DNA of 64,000 nt, from NCBI RefSeq assembly GCF_003670115.1, contig NZ_QQTY01000004.1:434001-498000 (forward strand), in the 5' to 3' direction. The stretch comes from Natronorubrum halophilum (GTDB taxonomy: Archaea > Halobacteriota > Halobacteria > Halobacteriales > Natrialbaceae). Under the pieces are notes generated by a model that ran no database searches, was not told the DNA's origin, and saw nothing but the letters and a program-made list of their open reading frames with translations. Of this stretch, positions 8,676 through 17,830 are shown piece after piece. The position numbers were made by a program, and so were the translations under genes. The number at the start of each line of letters is the position of its first letter. Position 1 is the first letter of the stretch.

Positions 8676-10262
8676 TCAGGGCTGGCCGTTCAGCGTGATG
8701 TAGTTGACGCCGATGATCCGATCGTCACTCTCGAGTTCCTCCTTCGCGGCGTCGGGAACCTGGTTGTCGACGTTGTAGACCGTCAGCGCCTCGCCGCCGA
8801 TGGTCTCGCGGGCGTTGAACATGCCGGCGATGTTGACGCCGTGTTTCCCCATCACGGAGCCGATGAGCCCGATAACGCCGGGTTCGTCGGTGTTGCGCGT
8901 GACGACCATCTTGCCATGGGGGATGGCGTCCACGCGGTAGCCGTCGACGCGAACGATTCGCGGGTCGTCACCCGCAAAGAGGGTCCCGTCGACGGACACT
9001 TCGTCGTCGTCGTTGCTGACGGTGACCGAGATCAGGCTCTGGAAGTCCTCGGCCTGCCGGGTCTTGGACTCGGTGACGTCGACGCCGCGGTCCTCGGCGA
9101 TCTGGGGCGCGTTGACGGCGTTGACCTGCCACTCGAGCGGCTGGAAGACGCCCTTGAGCGCGCTCGCGGTGACGAATTCGACATCTTCGTCGACGATCTC
9201 GCCCTTGTAGGTGACTTCGATGGTCTCGATGCGGCCGTCGAGCAGCTGTGCGGCGACCTTGCCGGCGGTCTCGGCGATCTCGATGTACGGCTCGACGCGG
9301 GGGAAGGCGCTCTCGTCGATCGACGGCGCGTTGAGCGCGTTCGCGACGGGTTCGCCCGCAATTGCGGCGTTGACCTGCTCGGCCGTCGAGATGGCGACGT
9401 TCTCCTGGGCGGCCTCCGTCGAAGCGCCGAGGTGGGGCGTGACGATAACGTCGTCGTGCTCGAGCAGCGGCGAGTCCTCGGAAAGGGGCTCCTCGGCGAA
9501 GACGTCCAGCGCTGCGCCGGCGACGACTCCGTCGTCGATCTTGGCGGCGAGCGCGTCCTCGTCGATGATGCCGCCGCGGCCGACGTTGACCACGTAGCCG
9601 TCACCGAGCAAGTCGAGTTCGTCCGCGCCGATCATCCCCTCCGTCTCGGGGGTCAGCGGCGTGTGGATGGTCAGGAAGTCGGCGGCCTCGAGACACTCCT
9701 CGAACTCGACGAGCTTCGCGCCGAGACGGTCGGCGCGTTCCTCGGAGATGTAGGGATCGAAAGCGACGAGGTCCATGCCGAGCGAATCGAGCTTCTTGGC
9801 GACCTCCTGGCCGACGCGGCCGAGGCCGACGATGCCGAGCGTCTTGTCGTCGAGTTCGGTTCCGAGATACTCGCTTTTCGCCCACTCGCCGTTTTTCAGG
9901 CGAATGTGAGCCTGCGGGATCGAGCGCGCGGCCGCGAAGGTCATCGCGACGGTGTGTTCGGACGCCGCGCGAACGTTCCCTTCGGGAGCGTTGGCGACGA
10001 TGACACCGTTGTCCGTCGCGGCGTCGATGTCGATATTGTCGACGCCGATGCCCGCCCGACCGACGATGACGAGTTCGTCGGCCGCCTCGAGCACCTCGTC
10101 CGTGACTTCCGTCCCGGAGCGAACGATGAGCCCGTTCGCGTCCGATACCGCCTCGAGGAGGTCCGCTCCCTCGAGGTCGTAGCCTGTCTCGACGTCGTGG
10201 CCGGCGTCTCTGAGTACGTCCAGACCCGCGTCCGCGATGGGGTCCGTGACCAGTACTTTCAT
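8676..10262 (-). CDS. serA: D-3-phosphoglycerate dehydrogenase
   Basis: The first enzyme of serine synthesis, oxidising 3-phosphoglycerate to 3-phosphohydroxypyruvate with NAD. The 528-residue long form has the substrate domain, the NAD-binding GIVGLGRVGQEVAKKL, the catalytic region VNVGRGGIIDEDAL with HLGASTEAAQ, an intervening ASB domain and a C-terminal ACT domain (GVIGLIGSVMGKHGVNIAGM) for likely serine feedback. The start MKVLVTDPIADAG at 10262 is chosen because upstream codons in the frame are unlike the family. The next step but one, serB, lies 2 kb away. Confidence 0.95.
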   Translation of the reverse strand: MKVLVTDPIADAGLDVLRDAGHDVETGYDLEGADLLEAVSDANGLIVRSGTEVTDEVLEAADELVIVGRAGIGVDNIDIDAATDNGVIVANAPEGNVRAASEHTVAMTFAAARSIPQAHIRLKNGEWAKSEYLGTELDDKTLGIVGLGRVGQEVAKKLDSLGMDLVAFDPYISEERADRLGAKLVEFEECLEAADFLTIHTPLTPETEGMIGADELDLLGDGYVVNVGRGGIIDEDALAAKIDDGVVAGAALDVFAEEPLSEDSPLLEHDDVIVTPHLGASTEAAQENVAISTAEQVNAAIAGEPVANALNAPSIDESAFPRVEPYIEIAETAGKVAAQLLDGRIETIEVTYKGEIVDEDVEFVTASALKGVFQPLEWQVNAVNAPQIAEDRGVDVTESKTRQAEDFQSLISVTVSNDDDEVSVDGTLFAGDDPRIVRVDGYRVDAIPHGKMVVTRNTDEPGVIGLIGSVMGKHGVNIAGMFNARETIGGEALTVYNVDNQVPDAAKEELESDDRIIGVNYITLNGQP

Positions 10263-10380
10263 GCGCGAGACAATCGCGTGGAGCAGGTAAACCCTTCCGT
10301 TGTTGACAGCGGTGGCAAAAACTACCTCGTCGGCGGCCAGACGCCGTTTTTCGGAAACCACTCGGGGCGATTCGGACCGT

Positions 10381-11277
10381 TCAGAGCGTGATTAACACGG
10401 CACCGACGACGACCAGTGTCGCGCCCGCGACGATGCCTTTCGTCACCCGTTCGAGGTCGCGCAGCAAAACGGCGGCGAACAGCAGCGTAAACAGCGGTGC
10501 GGTCGCGACCAGCGGGTCGACGACGGCGATTCGCCCTTCCTCGAGTCCGAGCGCGGCCATCAGCGAGAGCATCGCGGCGGTCGTAAGGAGGCCACTGCCG
10601 GCGAAATACCGGTAGGACGCCCGAGGCCGCTCGAGGACGTCCCGTCCGCTCACGGCGACCACGTAGGCGAGGAGCGCGATCAGCCCGGCCGTTTCGTTGA
10701 GCGCGACGGCCTCGAGCGCCGAAATCGGCGTCTCGAGCATGCCGTACCGCCGAGAGACGTTCGCAACGGCGAACGTCACGGCGGCGGCGATCGGCCACAG
10801 CAGATCGCGGGGCTGCCAGCCGGTGAGATCGCCACCTTTCGAGGCAGTCAATGCGGCGAGACCCGCGACGAGGATGACGATACCGACACCCGTCACCGGA
10901 CCCAGCGGTTCGCCGAGGAAGACGAGCGCGATCATCGTCGCGAACAGCGGCCGCGTGCTGAGAATCGTGCTGTTGAGGCTTGCTCCCACTTTGTCGACGC
11001 CGACGAAAATCGTGACTCGACCGAGGGCGGTGCCGACGACGCCGGCGAAGGCGAAGACGGCGAGCACTTCGAGAGTCAACCCAGAAAAGGCCGAGCGACC
11101 GTAGACCGCGGCGATGACGAGCCAGTAGATCGCCGAGTCGACGATGACGACGACCAGCGACGCCTGTACGGAGCCGCCGCCCGCAGCCATGCCGCGCTTG
11201 TCGAAGATGGGCGAGAATCCCCAGAGAACCGCCGGGAGGAGGGCGAGGGCGAGAACCTCGAGGGTCGTGCTCGTCAT
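10381..11277 (-). CDS. EamA/DMT family transporter
   Basis: A 298-residue protein with ten predicted membrane helices arranged as two EamA repeats. The first contains GVVGTALGRVTIFVGVDKVGASLNSTILSTRPLFATM and the second ends VDPLVATAPLFTLLFAAVLLRDLERV, quoted from separate stretches below 20 residues at each conserved point: ALGRVTIFVGVDKVG and DPLVATAPLFTLLFAA. The family exports amino acids, nucleobases or other metabolites. The position between serA and serB hints at amino-acid export, but only by context. Confidence 0.85.
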   Translation of the reverse strand: MTSTTLEVLALALLPAVLWGFSPIFDKRGMAAGGGSVQASLVVVIVDSAIYWLVIAAVYGRSAFSGLTLEVLAVFAFAGVVGTALGRVTIFVGVDKVGASLNSTILSTRPLFATMIALVFLGEPLGPVTGVGIVILVAGLAALTASKGGDLTGWQPRDLLWPIAAAVTFAVANVSRRYGMLETPISALEAVALNETAGLIALLAYVVAVSGRDVLERPRASYRYFAGSGLLTTAAMLSLMAALGLEEGRIAVVDPLVATAPLFTLLFAAVLLRDLERVTKGIVAGATLVVVGAVLITL

Positions 11278-11386
11278 CGCGTCACCCCACCTGGCTCCGA
11301 TCGCTCATCGACGGATGTGGGACCGGGAACCGGGTCAACGTTGCGGTGGCGGTCCGATTCGCTGGCTCTCACGGCCCGGGACGGCC

Positions 11387-12118
11387 TCAGTCGGTTTCGT
11401 CGACCAGTTCGATCAAACTCACCTCGAGTATTCGCGGGAGGGCGGCGACGGCAGCGCCCAAGAGGACGAACACGAGCGCAGTTCTGGAGACCGCCACGAC
11501 GGTGTCGAGATCGGTCGCGATCGAGATCGTCTCCGGTCCGTCCCCGGTATCGCCGTCCGTCGAAGGTGTCCAGCTGGTGACCATCGCGAGGCCGACGGCG
11601 AGAACGACGTAGCTCGCGACCATCGAGCCGACCGCGAGCGCGCCCTCCCGGACCGTCTCGAGGGAGACGTATCGAACGAAAAGATAGCCGGCGGCGAGCA
11701 ACACGGCGACCGGAATCAACGCCGAGACGTCGGAGGCCAGCCCCGGGGCGTACGATCTTCCGAACCCGCCTTCGATCGGCTCCCCGTCAAGTTCGATCGC
11801 CGCGCCGTGGCTCGCGAGGCTGGTCAGTCCCGCGAGCACCCACCGGCTCGGCCCGTCTTCCAGGCCCGCGAACGCGCCCGTCGCGTCCATCGATGCGGCT
11901 AGCTGATAGGTCGCGGCGAAGACGACCGCGAACGCGCTCACGCCCGAGACGATCCCGGCTTTCCACGGCGGGACGGCCACGCGCGGTCGGTTCCTGTCGG
12001 GCGACTCGCTCTGGCCGTCCGTTTCGGAACCGTCAGCGTCGCGCTCGGATTCGTCGGCCTCCTGCTCGTCTTCGATCCGGGGTCCTTTATCGTACTCGAA
12101 CCGTCGATTCGACGACAT
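11387..12118 (-). CDS. Four-helix membrane protein of unknown function
   Basis: 243 residues. The first 50 are extremely acidic and polar (DEQEADESERDADGSETD) and should be cytoplasmic. Four hydrophobic helices follow at about residues 53-73, 133-150, 163-182 and 212-232. There are extracellular-type Asp/Gly-rich loops. No known family is recognised; similar architecture is common in haloarchaea. It sits divergently from serB, with a family A repeat in the shared upstream region. Confidence 0.6.
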   Translation of the reverse strand: MSSNRRFEYDKGPRIEDEQEADESERDADGSETDGQSESPDRNRPRVAVPPWKAGIVSGVSAFAVVFAATYQLAASMDATGAFAGLEDGPSRWVLAGLTSLASHGAAIELDGEPIEGGFGRSYAPGLASDVSALIPVAVLLAAGYLFVRYVSLETVREGALAVGSMVASYVVLAVGLAMVTSWTPSTDGDTGDGPETISIATDLDTVVAVSRTALVFVLLGAAVAALPRILEVSLIELVDETD

Positions 12119-12161
12119 AATTTCGGCAACGGATCCGGCCTGGGAATACGTTTCGGTCGGC

Positions 12162-12245
12162 TATAGTAGCCACTGAAAGTCAATACGCACCTAATCGCAC
12201 GATGGCTGTGCGATCAGTGTGTAAATCGTTTCAGTTGTTACTATA
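12162..12245. repeat. Family A hairpin repeat, compact copy (84 bp)
   Basis: The ends read TATAGTAGCCACTGAAA and TTTCAGTTGTTACTATA, inverted repeats matching at 15 of 17 positions. The interior continues as an imperfect palindrome through ATCGCAC-gatggct-GTGCGAT, so almost the whole element can form one hairpin. It lies between two divergent genes and contains no coding sequence. A longer version with matching ends is at 63631-63827 and a partial one at 2259-2306. It resembles a REP/MITE-type non-autonomous element. Confidence 0.8.
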
Positions 12246-12319
12246 ACGTATCGAGCGAACGAGTTCGACGGGACGCGAAACCTGAACTGGTATATTCGGG
12301 GCCCCACAATCGGCGAGCG

Positions 12320-12970
12320 ATGACAGTCGTCGCTTTCGACTTCGACGGGACGCTTTCCGACTCCGAGATGACCGTGTTGCTCGGCGACCGCTGCGGCGTC
12401 GCCGACGACATGGCCGAGATCACCGACCGATCGATGAACGACGAGATCGACTACGCCGAGAGCCTCCGCAAGCGGGCGGCCCTGCTCGAGGGGCTCCCGG
12501 AAGCCGACGTCGCGGCGGCCTTCGGCGAGGTCGAACTCCGCGAGGGGGCGGCGGACCTGATTCGGGAACTGAACGAAGCCGGCGTGACGACCGCGATTCT
12601 CACCGGCGGATTCGAACGCGGCGTTGCAGCCGCTCTCGAGCGCGAGGGCGTCTCCGTGGACCATATCGTTTCGAATCGGCTGCCGATGAACACCGATGAA
12701 ACCGAACTGACCGGCGACGTCGAGGGGCCGCTCATCGAGGGCACCAAGGACGACGCGCTCGAGAACCTCGCCGACGAGGTGGGCGTCGACCTCGCGGACA
12801 CCGTCGCGGTCGGCGACGGCGCGAACGACCTCCCGATGTTGAACGTCGCCGGTCTCTCGATCGGTTTCGAGCCCAAGCCGGCGGTCGAACCTCACTGCGA
12901 GATCGTCGTGACTTCGATGGCCGAGGCCCGCGAGGTGTTCCTCGAGGAAGGCATCCTCGAGGAAGTCTAA
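12320..12970 (+). CDS. serB: Phosphoserine phosphatase
   Basis: A HAD-superfamily hydrolase for the last step of serine synthesis, dephosphorylating O-phosphoserine. The 216-residue protein has motif I AFDFDGTLSD (residues 5-14), motif II TAILTGGFERG, a conserved Lys in GTKDDALE and motif IV VAVGDGANDLPML. The length and the GGFERG motif fit SerB better than other HAD phosphatases. It lies near serA on the opposite strand, with the phosphoserine aminotransferase not in the immediate cluster. Confidence 0.9.
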   Translation: MTVVAFDFDGTLSDSEMTVLLGDRCGVADDMAEITDRSMNDEIDYAESLRKRAALLEGLPEADVAAAFGEVELREGAADLIRELNEAGVTTAILTGGFERGVAAALEREGVSVDHIVSNRLPMNTDETELTGDVEGPLIEGTKDDALENLADEVGVDLADTVAVGDGANDLPMLNVAGLSIGFEPKPAVEPHCEIVVTSMAEAREVFLEEGILEEV

Positions 12971-12977
12971 CATCTGA

Positions 12978-13177
12978 GTACCACGATCGAGCGTCGTACC
13001 CGTTCTTTACAGCGAGTTTCGACTGGACGAATTCCCGGCGGTCGACGGCGCTCGAGCGCTCGATCTCGGGTGCGAATCAGCTCGTTACCGCCGGAGAAAC
13101 GAGCGGACGTCGAGGCATTCGCCGACGACAACGTCGTCGATCGAGACGGGAACTGGTACACTGCGACCGACGACTAA
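12978..13177 (+). pseudogene. Possible frameshifted gene remnant
   Basis: Two adjacent frames look haloarchaeal-coding but do not join. From about 12990 one frame reads SEFRLDEFPAVDGARALDLG, resembling the N-terminal part and SAM-binding motif of a methyltransferase. After about 13078 a different frame reads LPPEKRADVEAFADDNVV and ends WYTATDD at TAA 13175-13177. Neither half has a convincing start. A single indel between them would make one product. This is a low-certainty reading from codon character alone. Confidence 0.3.
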
Positions 13178-13398
13178 CTCGTTCGATCCGGCTGCCGGAT
13201 TCTCGAACGCGGTGTGATACCCAACCGGTAATGCGTGCTGAACAGCGCCATCGCGTTCCGATCCGTCGGTGCTGAGAACCGGTCTCGGAGTAGAATCCGA
13301 TTTTTAACGGCTTTCGTTGCGTTCGCCCTGGGGCGGCCTGACTCGGTACCCGTCCGAAACCGTGACTATCCGTATCAACAGCCGATTTCGATACCGAG

Positions 13399-13410
13399 AA
13401 AGTTATTAAC
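13399..13410 (+). promoter_or_regulatory. TATA-like promoter for the gene at 13433
   Basis: AAAGTTATTAAC in an otherwise GC-rich context, centred about 27 bases before the ATG at 13433. This is the spacing expected for a leaderless haloarchaeal transcript starting at or next to the start codon. Confidence 0.5.
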
Positions 13411-13432
13411 TCAACGTCGAGTAAGTGATTTC

Positions 13433-13843
13433 ATGATGTGGCAAGACCTCGTGTTCATGCTCGGGAGCGGTCTTTCGATCGTCTTCCTGGCACCGACGCT
13501 TCGCGATGCCAGTGCGCGCGTTCCGCTCGGAACGAGTCTCCCTTCGATGGGGATCGGATTCGTCTACGCTACGACTTTCTTCACGCTCGGAATGAACTTT
13601 TCCGCGATGGGATCACTCGCCGCGGGAACGATGTGGTCGCTGATCGCCCTCATCCGATCGCCGAACGGTATCGGCATCTCGACGCGACTCGCTCGCATGG
13701 AAAGCCCCGTGCTGTTCGCTCGAGACCTCACCCGCTGGATCGGGAGCTACCGCGCCTCGTCGCCGGGCGTCAACCAGTACGTGACGTTCGACGGCGGCCG
13801 CGAACAGCAGTACCGACAGACCGCAGAAAACACCGCGGACTGA
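13433..13843 (+). CDS. Membrane protein with three hydrophobic segments
   Basis: 136 residues from ATG 13433 (MMWQDLVFMLGSGLSIVFLA); residues encoded upstream in the same open frame are not plausible protein, and the TATA box at 13399-13410 supports this start. Helices lie at about 5-20, 38-58 and 62-78. The polar C-terminus ends GVNQYVTFDGGREQQYRQTAEN. No enzyme motif or known domain is seen. Confidence 0.65.
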   Translation: MMWQDLVFMLGSGLSIVFLAPTLRDASARVPLGTSLPSMGIGFVYATTFFTLGMNFSAMGSLAAGTMWSLIALIRSPNGIGISTRLARMESPVLFARDLTRWIGSYRASSPGVNQYVTFDGGREQQYRQTAENTAD

Positions 13844-14027
13844 CGTACGACGTTCGGTTTCGACGGGAGTTCCACCCGAGCGCTCGAGTTGGACGCTCGT
13901 TTCAAGCGATCCCGTTGAAGTCCCATCCTTCAGCCAAGCGGTTCCGGAACGAGACGATCGCTATGAGTGCGTATCGAGCGGCAGTAGGAGGGTGGAGTCA
14001 CCGCTCCATCGAGAAGGCCTCCTTCGC

Positions 14028-14240
14028 TCACTCCAGTACACTTCTGGCGACAACGACGACAGCGACACCGGCAACGGTGACGCCGATAATCGTCGGGATG
14101 AGTCGTCCAGACCCCCATTCCCAGCCGAGAAACTGTGTTCCGACGATAGCGACGCTGGCGATGAGGAGCCCGAACGCAGTGACCAGCGACGACTGGTTGC
14201 TATACTGTGCCATGCTAGGATATTGTTGTGAATGGAACAT
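14028..14240 (-). CDS. 70-residue two-helix membrane protein
   Basis: Two hydrophobic helices, SLVTAFGLLIASVAIVGTQF and LIPTIIGVTVAGVAVVVVAR, joined by a GWEWGSG turn. An internal ATG at 14213 (MAQYSNQ) is an alternative start. A GGATTAG box about 25 bases upstream of 14240 favours the longer form. Small membrane proteins of this type are frequent in haloarchaea and seldom characterised. Confidence 0.55.
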   Translation of the reverse strand: MFHSQQYPSMAQYSNQSSLVTAFGLLIASVAIVGTQFLGWEWGSGRLIPTIIGVTVAGVAVVVVARSVLE

Positions 14241-14609
14241 GATTACTGTTCGCCTCGTGTCAACTAATCCGCCTGAGTGCCTTTTTGCTGCGGGTCTTCG
14301 CTCCCTTCGGTCGCTCGAACCGCTTGAAAACCTACGCTAAAAAGGCAGCCCCAACGGGCTTTGCCCGTCTCGGCGGTGAACTGCTCGCTTCGTTCGCAGA
14401 CGCTTGTCGCGGTGACGGCTCCGCTCGAACTTGTCGCTAAGCATGCCAGATTCACCGCTTCATGTGGTGGCGAAAGGGTCGAATCCCCGGAATTACTCGA
14501 GCGTGCGCTGATGGTCTCGAGATCGGTAGTGCGCCGGTCGAACCGCTCGGCGCGACAGAAACGCCGGCGGCGGTCGAGATATCGGGCCAACGGAAGCGCT
14601 TGTCCGGCG
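14241..14609. other. Gene-free region with inverted repeat and repeat-like sequence
   Basis: I find no credible gene. At 14278-14347 the sequence runs GCCTTTTTGC to CTAAAAAGGC, a pair of matching ends that could close a stem. The minus-strand open frame here has poor codon character, yet its translated end (SVGFQAVRATEGSEDPQQKG) looks like a phrase that recurs as a spurious ORF in haloarchaeal genomes, which suggests a dispersed repeat. GGGTCGAATCCC at 14476 resembles a tRNA T-loop, but no tRNA can be folded around it. Confidence 0.4.
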
Positions 14610-15863
14610 TTATTTCGAGAACAGGCTCGTGTGGACAGGCGCGAACGATTCCGGTTCGTCGGATTCGGACTCGGTGTCGGTGATCGTCCGCCCCTCGAGC
14701 CCCATCTCGAGCAACTCCGAGAGCGGCGGCCCGACCTTCTCGGGTTCGACGAGGAAGGCGTCGTGGCCGTGGTCGGATTCGACGACGTGGTGGGCGACCT
14801 CGACGCCGGCCGTCCGGCAGGCGTCGGCCAGCACCTCGGCCTGCTCGACGGTGAAGTGCCAGTCGCCCGTAAAGGAGAGGAGGAGGAGTTCCCCCTCGAA
14901 GGCCGCGAGCGCGTCGGCGTCTGACTCGTAGCCCGCCGAGAGGTCGAAGTCGTCCATCGCGCGGGTCATGTAGAGGTAGCTGTTGGCGTCGAAGCGGTCG
15001 ACGAACTTGTCGGCCTGGTAGTCCAGGTACGACTCGACCTCGCGGTAGGGGAAGAAGGCGGCCGCGGGGTCCGGCGGTTCCTCGCGAACGGCCTCCCGCC
15101 CCGCCGATCGGCGGCCGAACTTCCGGGACATCGAGGCCTTCGAGAGGTACATGATGTGACCGATCTGGCGCGCTCGAGCCAGCCCGTCTACGGGCTCCGA
15201 GCCGCCGTCGGACGAGTCCGACGAGCCTCCGGTCTCGTCGTTCGCGGAGACGCCGTAGTAGTGACCGCCGTTCCAGTTCGGATCGGCGGTGATCGCTCGC
15301 CTGGCGACCGTATCGAGCGCGAGACACTGGGGATCGAGTCTGGCGGCGGTGGCGACGGCACCCGCGCGGTCGACGTCGTCCGGGAAGCGCCGCAGCCAAT
15401 CAAGGACGTTCATCCCGCCGACGCTGCCGCCGACGACGGCGTGGAGGCGACCGACGCCGAGTTCGTCGAGGAGCGCTCGCTGGGTGCGCGTCCAGTCGCC
15501 GACGGTAACGGGCGGGAAGTCGGTACCGTAGGGCTCGCCAGTTTCGGGGTTCTCGCTCGACGGTCCCGTCGTGCCGTAACACGATCCCGGCGCGTTCGCA
15601 CAGACGACGTAGTACTCGCTGGTGTCGATCGCCTTTCCGGGGCCGACGACATCGCCCCACCAGGAGCGGGCCTGTCCGGCGGTCTCGCCGCCGGCGTCGG
15701 GTCGACGGGCGACGTGAGCGCTGCCGGTCAGGGCGTGACAGACCAGCACCGCATTGTCGCCGGTGAACTCGCCGTAGGTCTCGTAGGCGACCTCGAGGGA
15801 CGGAATCGTCTCGCCCGAGAGGAACTGAAACTCGCCGAGGTCCATCGTGTTTTTCGTCGTCAT
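14610..15863 (-). CDS. metX: Homoserine O-acetyltransferase
   Basis: Acetylates homoserine from acetyl-CoA, activating it for direct sulfhydrylation to homocysteine. The alpha/beta-hydrolase fold protein (417 residues) shows the nucleophile elbow [12 protein letters not shown] (around residue 145), the acid in [11 protein letters not shown] and the histidine in [12 protein letters not shown] Ser/Gly/Asp insertion ([15 protein letters not shown], about residue 215) is a halophile-type linker. The start ATG overlaps the stop of metY by 4 bases, so the two are translationally coupled with metY first. Confidence 0.93.
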   Translation of the reverse strand: MTTKNTMDLGEFQFLSGETIPSLEVAYETYGEFTGDNAVLVCHALTGSAHVARRPDAGGETAGQARSWWGDVVGPGKAIDTSEYYVVCANAPGSCYGTTGPSSENPETGEPYGTDFPPVTVGDWTRTQRALLDELGVGRLHAVVGGSVGGMNVLDWLRRFPDDVDRAGAVATAARLDPQCLALDTVARRAITADPNWNGGHYYGVSANDETGGSSDSSDGGSEPVDGLARARQIGHIMYLSKASMSRKFGRRSAGREAVREEPPDPAAAFFPYREVESYLDYQADKFVDRFDANSYLYMTRAMDDFDLSAGYESDADALAAFEGELLLLSFTGDWHFTVEQAEVLADACRTAGVEVAHHVVESDHGHDAFLVEPEKVGPPLSELLEMGLEGRTITDTESESDEPESFAPVHTSLFSK

Positions 15864-17197
15864 GGATCAGTCGGTGCTCGTCCGCCCCGCGACGCCGTCG
15901 CGATCGCCTGCTCGAGGTCGGCCAGAACGTCCGCGGGATCCTCGATCCCGACGGACATCCGAACGAGGTCGTCCGTCACGCCCGCTTCCTCGCGTTCGTC
16001 GGACGAGAGTTGACCGTGGGTCGTACTCGCCGGATGGATAACGAGCGTCTTCGCGTCGCCGATGTTGGCGAGGAACTGCGCGACCTCGACGCTCTCGCAG
16101 AACGTTTTGCCCGCCTCGAACCCGTCTTCGAGCCCGAACGCGACCATCCCGCCGAAGTCCTCGAGATACCGCGTGGCGTTGTCGTGGGTCGGGTGGTCCG
16201 CGAGTCCCGGGTGGGTGACCCAGGCGACGTCCTCGTGATCCGCGAGATACTCCGCGACGATGGCGGCGTTCTCGCAGTGTTTTTCGACGCGCAGGGGCAG
16301 CGACTCGAGGCCCTGGAGAGTCTGCCAGGCGTCGAAGGGGGACTGCTGGTTGCCGAGACTGCGCAGCGAGCGGAATCGGGCCGCCGCGGCGAACGGAGCG
16401 TCCGAAAAGTCCCGGGAGAAGTCGACGTCGTGGTAGGCGTGGTTCTCCCCCGCGATCTCGTCGTAGCCGTGCTCGCCCCACGGGAAGGAACCGCCGTCGA
16501 CGAGGATGCCGCCGACCGTCGTCCCGGAGCCGTGGAGCCACTTGGTGGTCGACTCCCAGACGACGTCGGCCCCATGCTCGAGCGGCCGACAGAGCGCCGG
16601 CGTCGCGAAGGTGTTGTCCACGACCAGCGGAACGCCGTTGTCGTGGGCGATTTCGGCGACGCGCTCGAAGTCGGGCGTGACCAGTGACGGGTTGCCGATC
16701 GTCTCGACGTGAACGAACGCGGTGTCCTCGTCGATCGCGTCTTCGTAGGCGTCGTACTCTAACGTGGGGACGTATTTCGTCTCGATGTCGCGCCGACTCG
16801 CGGTCTTCGAGAAGTAGGCAGTCGTCCCGCCGTAGGTGTCCGTCGAGCAGACCACGTTGTCGCCCGCCTCGGCGAGGATGAGGACGGCCGAATCGAGGGC
16901 GGCCATCCCGCTGCCCGTCGCGACCGCGCCCGCGCCGCCCTCGAGGTCGGCGAGGCGGTCCTCGAGCGTCGTGACGGTCGGGTTGGCGATTCGAGAGTAG
17001 ATGTAGCCCTCGGCCTCGAGGGCGTAGCGGTCGGCGGCGGTATCGGCGTCGTCGAAGACGTAGGAGGTCGTCTGATAGATCGGCGGGGCCATCGCGCCCG
17101 TCTCGGGGTCGGGGGATTGGCCGGCGTGTACGCTTCGCGTCCCGAGACCGCGCTCGGGACACGGTTCATCAGTCCCGTCGCTCGCATCGTCGCTCAT
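15860..17197 (-). CDS. metY: O-acetylhomoserine aminocarboxypropyltransferase (sulfhydrylase)
   Basis: A PLP enzyme converting O-acetylhomoserine and sulfide to homocysteine. The 445-residue Cys/Met-metabolism fold has the expected parts: [11 protein letters not shown] at the N-terminus, YSRIANPT, the PLP lysine in [15 protein letters not shown] (about residue 218), and [10 protein letters not shown] near the C-terminus. The pairing with metX, and the length above that of cystathionine gamma-synthases, favour MetY. A TATA-like box and a 12-base perfect palindrome lie directly upstream, so the metY-metX unit probably has its own regulated promoter. Confidence 0.93.
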   Translation of the reverse strand: MSDDASDGTDEPCPERGLGTRSVHAGQSPDPETGAMAPPIYQTTSYVFDDADTAADRYALEAEGYIYSRIANPTVTTLEDRLADLEGGAGAVATGSGMAALDSAVLILAEAGDNVVCSTDTYGGTTAYFSKTASRRDIETKYVPTLEYDAYEDAIDEDTAFVHVETIGNPSLVTPDFERVAEIAHDNGVPLVVDNTFATPALCRPLEHGADVVWESTTKWLHGSGTTVGGILVDGGSFPWGEHGYDEIAGENHAYHDVDFSRDFSDAPFAAAARFRSLRSLGNQQSPFDAWQTLQGLESLPLRVEKHCENAAIVAEYLADHEDVAWVTHPGLADHPTHDNATRYLEDFGGMVAFGLEDGFEAGKTFCESVEVAQFLANIGDAKTLVIHPASTTHGQLSSDEREEAGVTDDLVRMSVGIEDPADVLADLEQAIATASRGGRAPTDP

Positions 17198-17201
17198 GTT
17201 T

Positions 17202-17213
17202 AGTATGCATACT
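17202..17213 (-). promoter_or_regulatory. Perfect 12-base palindrome upstream of metY
   Basis: AGTATGCATACT equals its own reverse complement and ends 5 bases before the metY ATG. A CATAAGAA stretch (about 17222-17232, minus strand) lies at the right distance for a TATA box. The palindrome would therefore sit between TATA and the transcription start, where an archaeal repressor dimer could block polymerase. The regulator is unknown. Confidence 0.45.
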
Positions 17214-17415
17214 GCTGCACGTTCTTATGCGTCGCAGTAACGGCAAAAACCGCAGCCGATTCGGGGTGATTCACACACGAAGCCCGGAAGGAGTCGGTCG
17301 GACGACCGCTCCGAACACGGTGCGGTTCACGACCCGACGCGACACGTCACTCGGTTGCTGGAGCGCTTCTCTTGCAGGCCCAACCACTACCGCAGCGTAC
17401 AACGGAGGGACGAAC

Positions 17416-17754
17416 GTGCAGACAGTCTTCCACCTCACGAGCGACGATCCGGAACAGCAACAAACCGTGCTCACGATCGCCGAGAACCTCAGTACAGACG
17501 ACTCCGTTGAGATGGACGACATCGCGATCGTCGCCCAGGCGGGCGGCATCGAACCGCTGACGGCCGGCGGCGACGGCAGCGACACGGTCGAATCACTGCT
17601 CGCCGACGGGTTTTCGGTGAAAGCCTGCGGCAACACGCTGGATCTCGAGAACCTCGAGGAATCCGACCTCGTCGACGGCGTCGAGACCGTTCCCTCCGGC
17701 GGCGGCGAACTCACGCGCCTTCAGGACGACGGCTACGCCTATATCCGACCGTAG
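17416..17754 (+). CDS. DsrE-family-like small protein
   Basis: A GTG start at 17416 is supported by a Shine-Dalgarno-like GGAGGGA at 17404-17410; the long in-frame extension upstream lacks coding character. The 112-residue product VQTVFHLTSDDPEQQQTVL is a DsrE/DsrF-like fold. It has AIVAQAGGIEPL and a single Cys at about residue 76 (SVKACGNTL), which is where sulfur-relay members keep a reactive cysteine. The acidic C-terminus ends DDGYAYIRP. The gene sits beside metY, so sulfur handling is possible but unproven. Confidence 0.75.
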   Translation: MQTVFHLTSDDPEQQQTVLTIAENLSTDDSVEMDDIAIVAQAGGIEPLTAGGDGSDTVESLLADGFSVKACGNTLDLENLEESDLVDGVETVPSGGGELTRLQDDGYAYIRP

Positions 17755-17830
17755 CGATCGACAGCAAACCGTACTGAACCATCGCGCCGTCGCCATCGCA
17801 CTCCGGTATCGTAACGTCAGAACGAACTAT

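Noticed and set aside
14468-14500. T-loop-like GGGTCGAATCCC suggesting a tRNA
   Set aside because: No D-arm, anticodon arm or acceptor stem can be paired around it in either strand.
14264-14590. 108-codon minus-strand frame
   Set aside because: Low-complexity Ser/Thr/Arg content, no acidic bias, overlaps an inverted repeat; treated as repeat-like non-coding DNA.
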